64,000 nucleotides of DNA, taken from contig DATGGA010000034.1 in NCBI GenBank assembly GCA_035308765.1, positions 1 through 64,000 on the forward strand, in the 5' to 3' direction. This document shows positions 1 through 9,068 of this stretch, one piece after another. The notes beneath the pieces are model-generated. The model searched no databases, had not been told where the DNA came from, and saw nothing but the letters and a program-made list of their open reading frames with translations. Made by a program: the position numbers and the translations under genes. Each line of letters begins with the position of its first letter. Within the stretch, counting starts at the first letter, position 1. The stretch comes from RBG-16-66-20 sp035308765 (GTDB taxonomy: Bacteria; Pseudomonadota; Gammaproteobacteria; Burkholderiales; SG8-39).

Positions 1-295
1 CGGCCAGGAACTCCTCGCCGATGAGGAAGGCCTGGGCCAGGCCGTCCGGGCTCTCCTGCACGGCGTACCGCAGGTCGAGGCCCCAGCGCCTGCCGTCGCC
101 CAGCAGCTGCTCGAAACGCGGGGTGTCCTGCGGCGTGCTGATGATCAGGATCTCGCGGATGCCCGCGAGCAGCAGCACGCTCAGCGGGTAGTAGATCATC
201 GGCTTGTCGTACACGGGCAGCAGTTGCTTGGAGACCGCGAGCGTCGCCGGGTAGAGGCGGGTTCCGGAACCGCCGGCCAGGATGATTCCCTTCAC
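1..295 (-). CDS. rmlA: Glucose-1-phosphate thymidylyltransferase RmlA (N-terminal part)
   Basis: Condenses glucose-1-phosphate with dTTP to give dTDP-glucose, the first step of the dTDP-rhamnose pathway, in the cytoplasm. Only about 98 residues are inside the window; the gene runs off the left edge. The N-terminus MKGIILAGGSGTRLYP is the nucleotide-binding signature of sugar nucleotidyltransferases, followed by KQLLPVYDKPMIYYPLS, typical of RmlA. The start is GTG at 295; its bases overlap the TGA of the upstream gmd gene (GTGA), so translation is probably coupled. Its substrate partner rmlB lies two genes upstream; rmlC and rmlD are not seen and may lie to the left. Confidence 0.9.
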   Translation of the reverse strand, partial: MKGIILAGGSGTRLYPATLAVSKQLLPVYDKPMIYYPLSVLLLAGIREILIISTPQDTPRFEQLLGDGRRWGLDLRYAVQESPDGLAQAFLIGEEFLA

Positions 296-1290
296 GAGAT
301 GACCCCTTTCTCGAGCCGCGCGAGGTCGGCGTCCACCATCATAGCCACCAGCTGCTCCAGGCTCGTCCTGGGCGACCAGCCGAGCCTGGCTTTCGCCTTC
401 GCGGCGCTGCCGAGCACCGTGTCTATTTCGGCGCGGCGGAACAGCGCCGGGTCCACTTCGACATGGCGCTCGTAGTCCAGCCCGGCATGGGCGAAAGCGA
501 TGCGGCAGAAGTCGCGCACCGAGGCATTGCGTCCGGTCGCGATCACGTAGTCGTCCGCCGCCTCCTGCTGCAGCATGCGCCACATGGCTTCGACGTAGTC
601 GCCGGCGAAACCCCAGTCGCGCTTCGCGTCGAGGTTGCCGAGCCGCAGCTTGTCCTGGCGCTCGAGCTTGATGCGCGCCACGCCGACGCTGATTTTGCGC
701 GTGACGAACTCCAGGCCCCTGAGGGGTGATTCGTGGTTGAAGAGGATGCCGCTGGAAGCGTGCATGCCGTGGCTCTCGCGGTAGTTCACCGTGAGCCAGT
801 GCGCAAAAGCCTTCGCCACGCCGTAGGGACTGCGCGGGTGGAAGGGCGTGGATTCGTCCTGCACCGGCGCCTGCACGCGGCCGAAGACTTCGCTGGAGGT
901 CGCCTGGTAGAAACGGATCTTCGGGTCCGTGCAGCGGATCGCCTCGAGCACGTTGGTCACCGCCATGCCGGATACCTGCGTCGTGACCGAGGGCAGGTCC
1001 CAGGACTTGTCGACGAAACTCTGCGCCGCCAGGTTGTAGAACTCGGTGGGTTCGGCCTGCTCTATCGCGCGCAGCAGCGATGACATGTCGGTGACGTCGC
1101 CCATGAGCAGCGCCACGTCCGCATCGACCCCCTGCTCCCTCAGGCGCCACAACGCATCGCTGCCGCGACGGGCCACCAGGCCGCAGACCTTGTAGCCCTT
1201 GTCCAGCAGCAGCCGGGCCAGGTAGGCGCCGTCCTGGCCGGTGACGCCCGTGATCAGCGCTCGCCCGCCGCCGGATTTATTTTTTCCCAA
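292..1290 (-). CDS. gmd: GDP-mannose 4,6-dehydratase
   Basis: Converts GDP-D-mannose to GDP-4-keto-6-deoxy-D-mannose, precursor of GDP-rhamnose, GDP-fucose or GDP-perosamine. The 332-residue extended SDR shows the Rossmann motif GVTGQDGAYLA near residue 16, the TSSEVFG catalytic region, YGVAK as the catalytic Tyr/Lys pair, and the Gmd-specific strings FNHESPLRG and RDWGFAGDYVEAMW. The ATG at 1290 lies 14 bases inside the end of rmlB, and the stop overlaps the rmlA start. No downstream reductase (rmd/fcl) is visible in the window, so the final sugar cannot be named from here. Confidence 0.93.
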   Translation of the reverse strand: MGKNKSGGGRALITGVTGQDGAYLARLLLDKGYKVCGLVARRGSDALWRLREQGVDADVALLMGDVTDMSSLLRAIEQAEPTEFYNLAAQSFVDKSWDLPSVTTQVSGMAVTNVLEAIRCTDPKIRFYQATSSEVFGRVQAPVQDESTPFHPRSPYGVAKAFAHWLTVNYRESHGMHASSGILFNHESPLRGLEFVTRKISVGVARIKLERQDKLRLGNLDAKRDWGFAGDYVEAMWRMLQQEAADDYVIATGRNASVRDFCRIAFAHAGLDYERHVEVDPALFRRAEIDTVLGSAAKAKARLGWSPRTSLEQLVAMMVDADLARLEKGVIS

Positions 1291-2269
1291 GGTACCAGTC
1301 CACGGTCTTGCGCATCCCGGATTCGAAATTTTCCCGCGGCCGCCAGCCGAGCTCGCGCTCGATTTTCGCGCTGTCCATCGCGTAGCGGCGGTCGTGGCCG
1401 GGCCGGTCCTGCACCAGCGCGATCAGGTCCGTGTAGCGCCCGCTTTTGCGCGGCCGCCCTTCATCGAGCAGCGCGCACAGCATCTTCACCACTTCGATGT
1501 TGGTCCTTTCGCTTGCACCGCCGATATTGTAGGTCTCCCCCGCGCGGCCTTTCTCCAGCACGGCGCGGATCGCCTCGCAATGGTCCAGCACGTAGAGCCA
1601 GTCGCGCACATTTAGGCCGTCGCCGTAGACCGGCAGCGGTTTTTCCGCCAGCGCGTTCGCGATCATGAGCGGGATCAGCTTCTCCGGAAACTGGCGCGGG
1701 CCGTAGTTGTTCGAGCAGTTGGTGGTCAGCACCGGCAGGCCGTAGGTATGGTGGTAGGCGCGCGCGAGGTGGTCGGACGCCGCCTTCGATGCCGCATACG
1801 GGCTGTTCGGCATATGCGGACTTGCTTCGGTGAACGCGGGGTCCGCGGGCCCGAGCGAGCCGTAGACCTCATCGGTAGAGACGTGCAGGAAGCGGAAGCG
1901 GTCCTTCTCGCCGGCGGGGAGCGCGCTCCACCAGGCGCGCGCCTCTTCCAGCAGGCTGAACGTTCCCACGATGTTGGTCTGGATGAATTCGGCCGGGCCC
2001 TCGATCGAGCGGTCGACGTGGCTCTCGGCGGCGAAATGCACGATCGCGCGCGGCCGGTGCCGGCCAAGCAGGCGGCGCACCAGCGCGCGGTCCGCGATAT
2101 CGCCTTTGACAAATTCATGCCGCGAATCGCCGGCCAGCGATTCCAGATTCTTCAGATTGCCGGCGTAGGTCAGCTTGTCGAGATTGACGATCGCCTCACC
2201 CGTGGCGGCAACCGTCGACAACACGAAATTGGCGCCGATGAAGCCTGCGCCGCCGGTGACCAGAAGCAT
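1277..2269 (-). CDS. rmlB: dTDP-glucose 4,6-dehydratase
   Basis: Second enzyme of dTDP-L-rhamnose synthesis; forms dTDP-4-keto-6-deoxyglucose. The protein has 330 residues, normal for the family. Visible motifs: GGAGFIGANF for NAD binding at the extreme N-terminus, HFAAESHVDRSI, STDEVYG with the catalytic Thr/Asp/Glu, YAASKA with catalytic Tyr and Lys, and NNYGPRQFPEKLIPL. It sits 12 bases after the WbpM-like gene and overlaps gmd by 14 bases, so it belongs to the same minus-strand transcription unit. Confidence 0.95.
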   Translation of the reverse strand: MLLVTGGAGFIGANFVLSTVAATGEAIVNLDKLTYAGNLKNLESLAGDSRHEFVKGDIADRALVRRLLGRHRPRAIVHFAAESHVDRSIEGPAEFIQTNIVGTFSLLEEARAWWSALPAGEKDRFRFLHVSTDEVYGSLGPADPAFTEASPHMPNSPYAASKAASDHLARAYHHTYGLPVLTTNCSNNYGPRQFPEKLIPLMIANALAEKPLPVYGDGLNVRDWLYVLDHCEAIRAVLEKGRAGETYNIGGASERTNIEVVKMLCALLDEGRPRKSGRYTDLIALVQDRPGHDRRYAMDSAKIERELGWRPRENFESGMRKTVDWYLGKK

Positions 2270-2281
2270 CCGGCGATTATC

Positions 2282-4126
2282 TCACTGCGAGGGCGCGTAC
2301 TCCTGGATCCATGCCCTGAGGCGGGCGCGAACGGCTTCGGGGGCCGCGCCGGTGGCAGAGGCGGACTGCAGCCACGCCAGGACCTCCTCGGGCAAACCTT
2401 CTGCCAGTGGAGCGCGAGCCTGGGCGATGCGCAGTTTCGGGTGCGGCGTCGACAGCGTGGTCTCGTCATCCATCAGCACCTCCTCGAACAGCTTCTCGCC
2501 CGGCCGCAGACCGGTAAACTCGATGCGAACGTCCTGCTCGCTGAAGCCCGAAAGCCGGATCATCTGGCGCGCGAGGTCGGCGATCTTCACCGGCTCACCC
2601 ATGTCGAGGACGAATATCTCGCCGCCATTGCCCAGCTGCGCCGCCTGCAGCACGAGCTGCACGGCTTCCGGGATCGACATGAAGTAGCGCTCGATGTCCG
2701 GGTGCGTCACGGTCACCGGCCCGCCGCGCGCGATCTGCTCGCGAAAGCGCGGGATCACGCTGCCGGTGGAACCCAGCACGTTGCCGAAGCGCACCATGAC
2801 GAACCGGGTAGCGGCGCGCGGCTGCAGCGCCTGGCAAAGCATTTCCGCGAGCCGCTTGGATGCGCCCATCACGTTGGTCGGGTGCACCGCCTTGTCGGTC
2901 GAGATCAGCACATAGGTCTTTGCGCCGCAATTCTGCGCCGCACGCGCGGTAACGATCGTGGAGAGCGCGTTGTTGGCGACGGCCTGCAGCGCATTCTCCG
3001 TTTCCATCAATGGCACGTGCTTATAGGCCGCGGCGTGAAAAACCACCTCCGGCGCGTGGCTTCTGAATATTTCCCCCACTCGCGCTTCGTCCTTCGCGTC
3101 ACCGATCGCAGCGAAGACGGCAATCTCCGGGCGGTTGTCGCGAAACTCCTGCGCGATGGAATAGAGCGCGTACTCGGAATTCTCGAACAGAACCAGGCGC
3201 GCGGGCGAAAAGCGCGCGACCTGCCGGCACAGTTCGGAGCCGATTGAGCCCCCGGCACCGGTGACGAGCACCGTTTTCCCTTTGAGGAACCCGCTCATCA
3301 GCATATCGTCCAACTGGACCGGATCGCGCCCGAGAAGGTCATCCAGCTCTACTTCGCGCAGCTGCGATACGCTGACCTTGCCCGACATGATGTCGGCGTA
3401 GGCCGGCACGGTCATGACGCGCAACCCGGCGGCCTGGCAGAGATCGAGCGCGCGCTTGCGCGCCGAGTGGGCGGCACCGGGCATGGCGATGATCGCCTGC
3501 GTCACGCCCATGCGCTGCGCGACCTCGCCCACGCGCTCCAGCGCGCCCAGGATCTTGACGTCGTGGATGGCGCCGCCATGCTTGCGCGCGTCGTCGTCCA
3601 GCAGCGCGACCACGCGCCACTGACTGCTGCTTGAGAGGTCGCGCAGCAACACCGATGCGGACGCCCCTGCGCCAAGGACGATCACCGGGTTGGCTTCCGG
3701 GTGCCGCACGATGCCGAGCAACCGCCCCTCTTTCCAGGCGCGGTAGAGCAGCCGGCTGCCGCTCATGGCGCCGATCAGCAGCAGCGGCGCGAACAGGAAC
3801 ACCGACCGCGGAACCGGCGGCACGGGTGCGGCGAGCAGGAACAGCGCGGGCGAGCCGAGCGAGGCAACGAACACCGCAATCAGGATTTTCTGCAGATCCG
3901 GAAGACTCGCGTACCGCCATAAGCCCCGGTAGAGGCCGAGGCGCCAAAACAGCAGCGCGTTTACCGCCATCACCCACGGAAGCGTTTCCAGCGCGGTCTT
4001 CAAGAACTCCGGCGGCACTTGCAGATTGAAACGCAGCCAGTACGCCACCAGCCAGGCCACGCCGGAGGCAACGACATCGTGCGTAAACGCAAGCGAAGCC
4101 CGGACGAGATTTTGCGGAGCCCTCAC
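2282..4126 (-). CDS. Membrane-bound UDP-GlcNAc 4,6-dehydratase, WbpM/FlaA1-like
   Basis: Large membrane nucleotide-sugar dehydratase expected to form a UDP-4-keto-6-deoxy-HexNAc, the precursor of QuiNAc or FucNAc in O antigens. The 614 residues contain four hydrophobic segments in about the first 125 residues, a CoA-binding-like Rossmann region (VLGAGASASVLL near 150-160) and the catalytic SDR domain (VTGAGGSIGSEL near 288). The active site reads STDKAVHPTNVMGASKR (about 409-425): Met replaces the usual catalytic Tyr, as is known for WbpM-type enzymes. It overlaps the WbpL-like gene by 4 bases (ATGA). Assignment to the full-length WbpM class is firm; the exact sugar is inferred from neighbours. 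Confidence 0.87.
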   Translation of the reverse strand: MRAPQNLVRASLAFTHDVVASGVAWLVAYWLRFNLQVPPEFLKTALETLPWVMAVNALLFWRLGLYRGLWRYASLPDLQKILIAVFVASLGSPALFLLAAPVPPVPRSVFLFAPLLLIGAMSGSRLLYRAWKEGRLLGIVRHPEANPVIVLGAGASASVLLRDLSSSSQWRVVALLDDDARKHGGAIHDVKILGALERVGEVAQRMGVTQAIIAMPGAAHSARKRALDLCQAAGLRVMTVPAYADIMSGKVSVSQLREVELDDLLGRDPVQLDDMLMSGFLKGKTVLVTGAGGSIGSELCRQVARFSPARLVLFENSEYALYSIAQEFRDNRPEIAVFAAIGDAKDEARVGEIFRSHAPEVVFHAAAYKHVPLMETENALQAVANNALSTIVTARAAQNCGAKTYVLISTDKAVHPTNVMGASKRLAEMLCQALQPRAATRFVMVRFGNVLGSTGSVIPRFREQIARGGPVTVTHPDIERYFMSIPEAVQLVLQAAQLGNGGEIFVLDMGEPVKIADLARQMIRLSGFSEQDVRIEFTGLRPGEKLFEEVLMDDETTLSTPHPKLRIAQARAPLAEGLPEEVLAWLQSASATGAAPEAVRARLRAWIQEYAPSQ

Positions 4127-5115
4127 GCGGCTGCGCCCCCCGAATCGCGATGTGCACGGGACCAGCGTGCCCAGCGGACATCGATCCAGACCGCGATCGC
4201 GGCCAGGACAAGCACCGCGGCACTCAGCGCACTAGCCTGAATTTCAGAGCCGGCCGCGCGAACCGACAACGCGGCTGCGGCACATCCTGCCATCACCGCG
4301 TACTCGATCCATGCCGCGCCGCGATGCCCGAATCCCATGCGTACCAGCCGCTGGTAGTAGTGCTCTTTATGCGCTTCCCAGACTCGCTCGCCGCGCAGCA
4401 GACGCTTCAAGAGAGTAAGCGTGGCATCGCACACGAACGGCGCGAATACGAGAATCGGGAACCACAAAGGCCAAGTGCCGTCGCGCCAGCCCAGCACGCC
4501 CAGCGCGCCGGCGAGGAAGCCGAGCGGCACCGAGCCGGCGTCGCCCATGAAGAGCCGGGCGGGATGGAAATTCACCAATAAGAATGCAAATGAAGCGGCG
4601 GCGATGCTGCCGCTGGTTTCGGCAAGCGGGGCATTGCCGGCCTGGTGAGCAGCCCAGGCATAAGCACCGAACCCGAACACGGCCATTCCACCTGCAAGCC
4701 CGTCGGAGCCGTCCATGAAGTTGTACAGATTCGCGTACCAGGCTATGGCAAGCGTAAGTAGCACGAATTGCAACGAGTTGGAGACGCCGAACAGGGTTCC
4801 CACGATTGCGCCGGCCGCAACAACGTGCGCGGCGAGCCGTACCAGTGTAGGCAAGGTAAAGAGGTCGTCCGCGAGCGAAATGGCCGCAAGGCCCAACGCG
4901 ATGCCAAGGGCGATGCCGACAGCGTGCGTCGTGACGGCAGCGCCCGCCGCGACGCCCGCCGCAATTGCAAGGCCGCCGCTGCGCGGCACCGGCCGCTGAT
5001 GCAGCGAGCGCGCGTTTGGTCGATCGAGCAGCAGACGCCGCGCAGGCTGCGAGAGCAGGGCCCACAGGAAACCAAACGATACCGCGAACGCCGCGAGCGC
5101 AGGCAGATAGTGCAT
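4123..5115 (-). CDS. Polyprenyl-phosphate sugar-1-phosphate transferase, WbpL/WecA family
   Basis: Integral membrane glycosyltransferase that transfers an N-acetylhexosamine-1-phosphate to undecaprenyl phosphate and so starts O-antigen unit synthesis. The 330-residue protein is highly hydrophobic with about 10-11 predicted helices. Family signatures are visible: NFMDGSDGLAGG (cytoplasmic Asp-rich loop), FMGDAGSVPLGF, and the late AHKEHYYQRLV motif (HxxH-like loop). It lies between the WbpM-like and WbpV-like genes, a grouping seen in QuiNAc/FucNAc-initiated O-antigen loci, which favours WbpL over WecA. Substrate specificity is inference. Confidence 0.85.
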   Translation of the reverse strand: MHYLPALAAFAVSFGFLWALLSQPARRLLLDRPNARSLHQRPVPRSGGLAIAAGVAAGAAVTTHAVGIALGIALGLAAISLADDLFTLPTLVRLAAHVVAAGAIVGTLFGVSNSLQFVLLTLAIAWYANLYNFMDGSDGLAGGMAVFGFGAYAWAAHQAGNAPLAETSGSIAAASFAFLLVNFHPARLFMGDAGSVPLGFLAGALGVLGWRDGTWPLWFPILVFAPFVCDATLTLLKRLLRGERVWEAHKEHYYQRLVRMGFGHRGAAWIEYAVMAGCAAAALSVRAAGSEIQASALSAAVLVLAAIAVWIDVRWARWSRAHRDSGGAAA

Positions 5116-5119
5116 GCGC

Positions 5120-5980
5120 TTATTTTATCTGCGCAGCCGTGAGCCGCATTGACTCCGAGAAGCTATAGGGTGGATTCCAGTCCAGCGCGCTGCGTATCGC
5201 ACTGCCATCGATCGCGAGGGATCGCGTCAGTTTTTTGGCGGGCGGCGCAAACTCCAGCAGAGCGGGAGGAAAATGAAACAACCGCGCCGGCCGGCCAAGC
5301 GCAGTACCGATTGCACGGCACAGATCCGGTGTCGACAACGGCTCGCCATCCGTTACGCAGAAAATCCTTCCCGCCGCACCCTGAGCTTCGAGGCAGCGAA
5401 CCGCGGCGCTGGCCAGATTGCCGGCATAGATGAAACTGCGCCGGTTCCTGATGCTTGCAAAGGGCAGCGGCCAGCCGCGCGCAACGGCGCGCAGCAACAG
5501 CCGGAAATTTGCCTTCACACCCGGCCCATAGATGAGCGGTGGGCGCAGCACGGTGAGCGCGAGACCGGGAACGGCGCGCAAGGCCGCCTCCGCCTCGGCC
5601 TTTGCCCGCCCATAGGCGTCCTGCGGCGCAGGTGGACTCGAATCGTCGAAGGCAGGTCCCGGTGTCTCTTCGCCCAGCACCTTCACCGAACTCATTTGCA
5701 GCATTTTTACGCCGGCCGCGGCGGCGGCCTTGCCGAGCGCGAGCGCCGCGGCGACATTTACCGCCTGCAGGCGCGACTCATCTACTTGACGGGAATGCGC
5801 GAGAGCTGCCAGGTGCACCACCGCGTCTTGTCCAGCGAGCAGGCCCGGCCAGCCCGTGAATCCGGCGAGATCGCCAATCGCCGCGCGGTCCAGCGCCACC
5901 ACGTGGTGTCCGCGAGCGCGTAATTCGGGTACCAGCGCATGGCCGACAAATCCGGAGGCACCTGTAACGACGACGCGCAT
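5120..5980 (-). CDS. NAD-dependent epimerase/dehydratase, WbpV-like 4-ketoreductase
   Basis: SDR-family sugar-nucleotide enzyme of 286 residues, probably the 4-reductase that turns the WbpM product into UDP-QuiNAc or a related sugar. The start at 5980 gives MRVVVTGASGFVGHAL, the Rossmann motif at the very N-terminus; the frame is open further upstream but that stretch lies inside the preceding gene. Other motifs are HLAALAH, MSSVKVLGE (catalytic Ser), YGRAKAEAE (Tyr/Lys) and LRPPLIYGPGVKANF. It follows the upstream GT9 gene by 4 bases. A generic UDP-glucose/UDP-GlcNAc 4-epimerase is the main alternative. Confidence 0.78.
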   Translation of the reverse strand: MRVVVTGASGFVGHALVPELRARGHHVVALDRAAIGDLAGFTGWPGLLAGQDAVVHLAALAHSRQVDESRLQAVNVAAALALGKAAAAAGVKMLQMSSVKVLGEETPGPAFDDSSPPAPQDAYGRAKAEAEAALRAVPGLALTVLRPPLIYGPGVKANFRLLLRAVARGWPLPFASIRNRRSFIYAGNLASAAVRCLEAQGAAGRIFCVTDGEPLSTPDLCRAIGTALGRPARLFHFPPALLEFAPPAKKLTRSLAIDGSAIRSALDWNPPYSFSESMRLTAAQIK

Positions 5981-5984
5981 GGAA

Positions 5985-6950
5985 TCAGGCAAGCGCCCGA
6001 AACGCTTCCAGCACGGGCTCGATCGGCAGGTCGGCAAGGTCGCGGGATTCAGGCCGCACCACTCGATAGGGCACACCCCAGGGCCGCCAGCGTTGTACCG
6101 GAGAGTCGCCAAAGAGAGCCACCACTGGCTTACCGAGCGCGGCAGCGAGGTGCATCGCACCGCCGTCAGGGCAGATGACGCGGCCGGCGAGCGACAACGC
6201 CGCGATCAGCGTCTTCAGGTCCGGCGTCGGCAGCGGGATCACCGCCCGGCTCGCCGCGCGGCGCAGAATCTCGGCCGCCGCCTCGTCGTCGCCGGGATGG
6301 CCCGGGTTGTCTTTCGAGCCCGGCGCCCACAGCAGCAGCACCGGGCCCTGCTTCGACAATTGCGCGGCGAGCGCGGCGTAGCGCTCCAGCGGCCAGCGTT
6401 GCGCCGGCCGCCGCGCGCTGATATGCACGATGGTGAACGGCCCGGCGCCGATGCGCTGCCCGAGTTCCCGCACTTCCTTGGGGTCCGGAAAAATCCGCAG
6501 CGGCCCCGGCGCTCCGCTCATGCCCAGCGGCCTCCCCAGCGCGAACGTGCGCTCGACCTCGTGCATTCCTGCGGGGAATTTCACTGGCGCAGCGAGCACC
6601 TCCCCCGGCCGCAGGCTGCGCGCGATCCTCAGCGATTGCGGCGCGGGCGCCGGCACCAGCACGCAGTCGAGCTTCTGCTGCCGCAGCCGCGACATCTGCC
6701 CGAGCCGGCTCCTGACGTGGGCGATCAGACCGCCCGTGCGGTGCTTCAGCTTCTCGTAAATGAATATTTCGTCCAGCGCGGGGTTGCGGGCAAGGACTTC
6801 GGCGTTGTACGTAGTCACCAGCGCGCCCAGCCACGCGTGTGGCAACCGTGCGCGCATCGATTCCAGCAACGGCGTCGTGCATACCAGGTCGCCGACGTTG
6901 TCGCGGCGAATGATCAGGAAGCGCGGTGTGCGGGCAGCGTCGACAGCCAT
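5985..6950 (-). CDS. Glycosyltransferase family 9 (heptosyltransferase-like)
   Basis: GT9 enzymes move ADP-heptose or similar sugars onto the LPS core. The chosen start (ATG at 6950) gives MAVDAARTPRFLIIRRDNVG, with RRDNVGDLVCTTPLL as the N-terminal acceptor-side motif. The C-terminal half has CPDGGAMHLAAALGKPVVALFG, the conserved GT9 donor-binding motif. The frame is open further upstream to 7064 but this would overlap waaL by 151 bases, so the internal ATG (37-base overlap) is preferred. It is one of three GT9 proteins in the cluster; donor and acceptor are unknown. Confidence 0.82.
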   Translation of the reverse strand: MAVDAARTPRFLIIRRDNVGDLVCTTPLLESMRARLPHAWLGALVTTYNAEVLARNPALDEIFIYEKLKHRTGGLIAHVRSRLGQMSRLRQQKLDCVLVPAPAPQSLRIARSLRPGEVLAAPVKFPAGMHEVERTFALGRPLGMSGAPGPLRIFPDPKEVRELGQRIGAGPFTIVHISARRPAQRWPLERYAALAAQLSKQGPVLLLWAPGSKDNPGHPGDDEAAAEILRRAASRAVIPLPTPDLKTLIAALSLAGRVICPDGGAMHLAAALGKPVVALFGDSPVQRWRPWGVPYRVVRPESRDLADLPIEPVLEAFRALA

Positions 6951-8146
6951 AGACCCAGGAGGAGCACGGCCAGAAGTCCATGCTCGTGATGAAACGTGGT
7001 GTTCACCAAACCGATCCCGGCGGTGACGATCCAGGCGCTTGCTGCGCTTCCCCAGGCGAGCCACGCGAAATCACTTGCGCCGGGACGCGGCCGACGCCAC
7101 ACCAGCGCCGCAAGCCATGCGAGCAATAACGCCGCCAGCCCGACAAAGCCGACCACGCCGCGCTCGGCGAGCGTATTCACGTACAGATTGTGCGCGTGGG
7201 GCTGACGTACATATAGCGCCGCATCGAAATCCTTGCCCGCCTCGCTGCGCCATTCACGGACGCGCTCGTGCGAAATCAGCCCGTAATTGTCCTTGCCGAC
7301 GCCGAACCATGGGTACTTCTCCCACGCCGCCATCCCCATGCGCCAGATTCCATCGCGAAAAGACAAAGAGTTATTCTGGGTGGCGGCATATTCGACTTGC
7401 TTTCGCACGACTCCTGCGTCGAAGCCGATCAAAATCGCCGCGGTGACAACGATGGCGACCACGCTTGCGGCAAGAGGCACGCGCCAGCGCGGCCACCACG
7501 CCGCGGCAAGAATGAGCAGCAACAGCAATCCGACCACCACCGCGGCGCGGCTTATCGTTGCCGCGAGGGAAGCGAGCATAAGCGCTACGACGGCGAGCGC
7601 AACTACATTGCGGCCCGGGCTCCATCCCCGCCCGCGCGCAAAAAGCCAGCTCGCGCATACCCCGAGCATGATCGCGATATAAATCGCCGTGTGGTTCACC
7701 TGGCCAACCGAATAGAGCTGCAGCAGGCCGGTCTTGCCAGCGCCGCTCCAGATGCGCCAATACCCCTGCACCAGGCCGACGACAGTTGAAACGACCAGCG
7801 CGCCAAGCACCCAGCGCAATTCCCTTTCAGAGTAACCGGCCCGCATGACCAGCCAGAGGAGCAGCGCTTCCGCTGCCACGTCGCCCGTCTTAGACCATGC
7901 CGCGCCACTCAGTCCGGGAAAGCATGCGGCCAGGTAGGACGAGCCAATCCAGAAGATGACCAGCGTATCCCACATGCACCATCCGCGCCGGAGCGTTCCC
8001 GTTCGGACTCGATTCACGGTCCAGGTCAGGAAATAGAGAAATAACGAAATATATTTCGGCGCCTCGACAAGCGGCAAGGCGATGCAAAATATAAGCAACA
8101 AGCCGATCTCGACCGGGAAGCGGACCTTCTTCGGTTCAGCCAGCAT
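6914..8146 (-). CDS. O-antigen ligase (WaaL/Wzy_C family)
   Basis: Inner-membrane protein of 410 residues that probably ligates lipid-linked O antigen to the lipid A core in the periplasm. It shows roughly 10-12 hydrophobic segments and the large periplasmic loop between about residues 255 and 320. That loop carries HAHNLYVNTLAERGVVG, the histidine-containing signature of the ligase family. The gene overlaps its upstream neighbour by 11 bases. A Wzy-type polymerase is possible since both share the Wzy_C fold, but the loop signature and the core-glycosyltransferase context favour the ligase. Confidence 0.82.
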   Translation of the reverse strand: MLAEPKKVRFPVEIGLLLIFCIALPLVEAPKYISLFLYFLTWTVNRVRTGTLRRGWCMWDTLVIFWIGSSYLAACFPGLSGAAWSKTGDVAAEALLLWLVMRAGYSERELRWVLGALVVSTVVGLVQGYWRIWSGAGKTGLLQLYSVGQVNHTAIYIAIMLGVCASWLFARGRGWSPGRNVVALAVVALMLASLAATISRAAVVVGLLLLLILAAAWWPRWRVPLAASVVAIVVTAAILIGFDAGVVRKQVEYAATQNNSLSFRDGIWRMGMAAWEKYPWFGVGKDNYGLISHERVREWRSEAGKDFDAALYVRQPHAHNLYVNTLAERGVVGFVGLAALLLAWLAALVWRRPRPGASDFAWLAWGSAASAWIVTAGIGLVNTTFHHEHGLLAVLLLGLWLSTLPAHRAS

Positions 8147-9068
8147 GGCGGGCGAAGTCTAGCAGCCGCCGGGCGCGGTTCCGGTAGCCGTGGTCGCGCG
8201 CGACGCGCGCCCGCGCGCGCTCGGCGATGCCGCGCGCCTCGTCGAAGCGCGCCAGGAAATGACGGATCCCGGAAACGCAATTCTCCAGGCCGTCATACTC
8301 GGCTCGCTCGTCGTCCGCGAAGTCCTGCGGCGCGTGCCGGCGCCTGTCGGACAGCAGGAAGCCGCCGCAGGCCGGCACGCCGTAGCAGCGTTCGGGCAGG
8401 CCCCAGCTCGGCTCCGCGCCCGCATCGCAGCCGGCGAAGGTGGACAGGTTGATCCGGCTGCCGCGGATGATTTCGAGTTGCTCGACTTCTGTCATGCCGG
8501 CGCTGTCGCGGAAGAGAATTTTCAGGTCCGTTTTTTCCAGCTGTGCGGCGAGGACATGAAGAAACTCCACCCGCCTCGCATGCTCCCGGTAGCGATGCGC
8601 ATCGAGGTTGCCGAAGAAGGAAACGTCCCAGCGAAATCGGCCTGGATCGCGCATCGCGGCCAGTTCGGCGTCCGTCACCCGGTAAACCGTTTCGCGCGCC
8701 GCATTGGGACAATAGAGCGTCCTGGCGGAAAAATTTTCCGCGCCCTGCATCGAATGGGAGGCATAGCCGTCGAACGGCTTCAGCCACGCCATCACGGCGA
8801 GACGGGCGGCATGGATGCCCCGGTTGAACGGCGCGTCGCGATTCAATGCGACGAACGGGACGCGCGCGCCCGCCAGGCGTTTTTTCAGGCCCAGCGTGCG
8901 CCGCACTTTTCTCGCGCCGTCGACAAAATCCGCCACGCACAGCGCGGCGCCCGCGAGCGCGGCGGCGTCCGGCGTCCACTGGTTCTCGATCACTTCGTGC
9001 CCCAGCGCCTCGAAGCCCTCGCGCAGCCCGGCAAAGCCGCCGCGGAAATTCAGCAGCACCTTCGCCAT
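8136..9068 (-). CDS. Glycosyltransferase, CgeB-like/Glyco_trans_1_2 type
   Basis: A 310-residue protein starting MAKVLLNFRGGFAGLREGFE. The C-terminal half reads like a GT-B donor domain of the Glyco_trans_1_2 family: ILFRDSAGMTEVEQLEIIRG, then RINLSTF and RCYGVPACGGFLLSDRR, a conserved segment where an acidic loop follows a Gly-rich turn. The start ATG shares one base with the TGA of the preceding GT9 gene (TGATG), indicating translational coupling; the larger open frame upstream is a shadow. Sugar and acceptor are not predictable; a role in LPS or another surface glycan is inferred from position. Confidence 0.72.
   Translation of the reverse strand: MAKVLLNFRGGFAGLREGFEALGHEVIENQWTPDAAALAGAALCVADFVDGARKVRRTLGLKKRLAGARVPFVALNRDAPFNRGIHAARLAVMAWLKPFDGYASHSMQGAENFSARTLYCPNAARETVYRVTDAELAAMRDPGRFRWDVSFFGNLDAHRYREHARRVEFLHVLAAQLEKTDLKILFRDSAGMTEVEQLEIIRGSRINLSTFAGCDAGAEPSWGLPERCYGVPACGGFLLSDRRRHAPQDFADDERAEYDGLENCVSGIRHFLARFDEARGIAERARARVARDHGYRNRARRLLDFARHAG

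Noticed and set aside
1748..3247. A 499-codon open frame on the plus strand across the rmlB and WbpM-like genes
   Set aside because: It is antisense to two genes with clear catalytic motifs, its composition is Arg/His/Gly-rich as expected for a GC-rich shadow frame, and no domain is recognisable.
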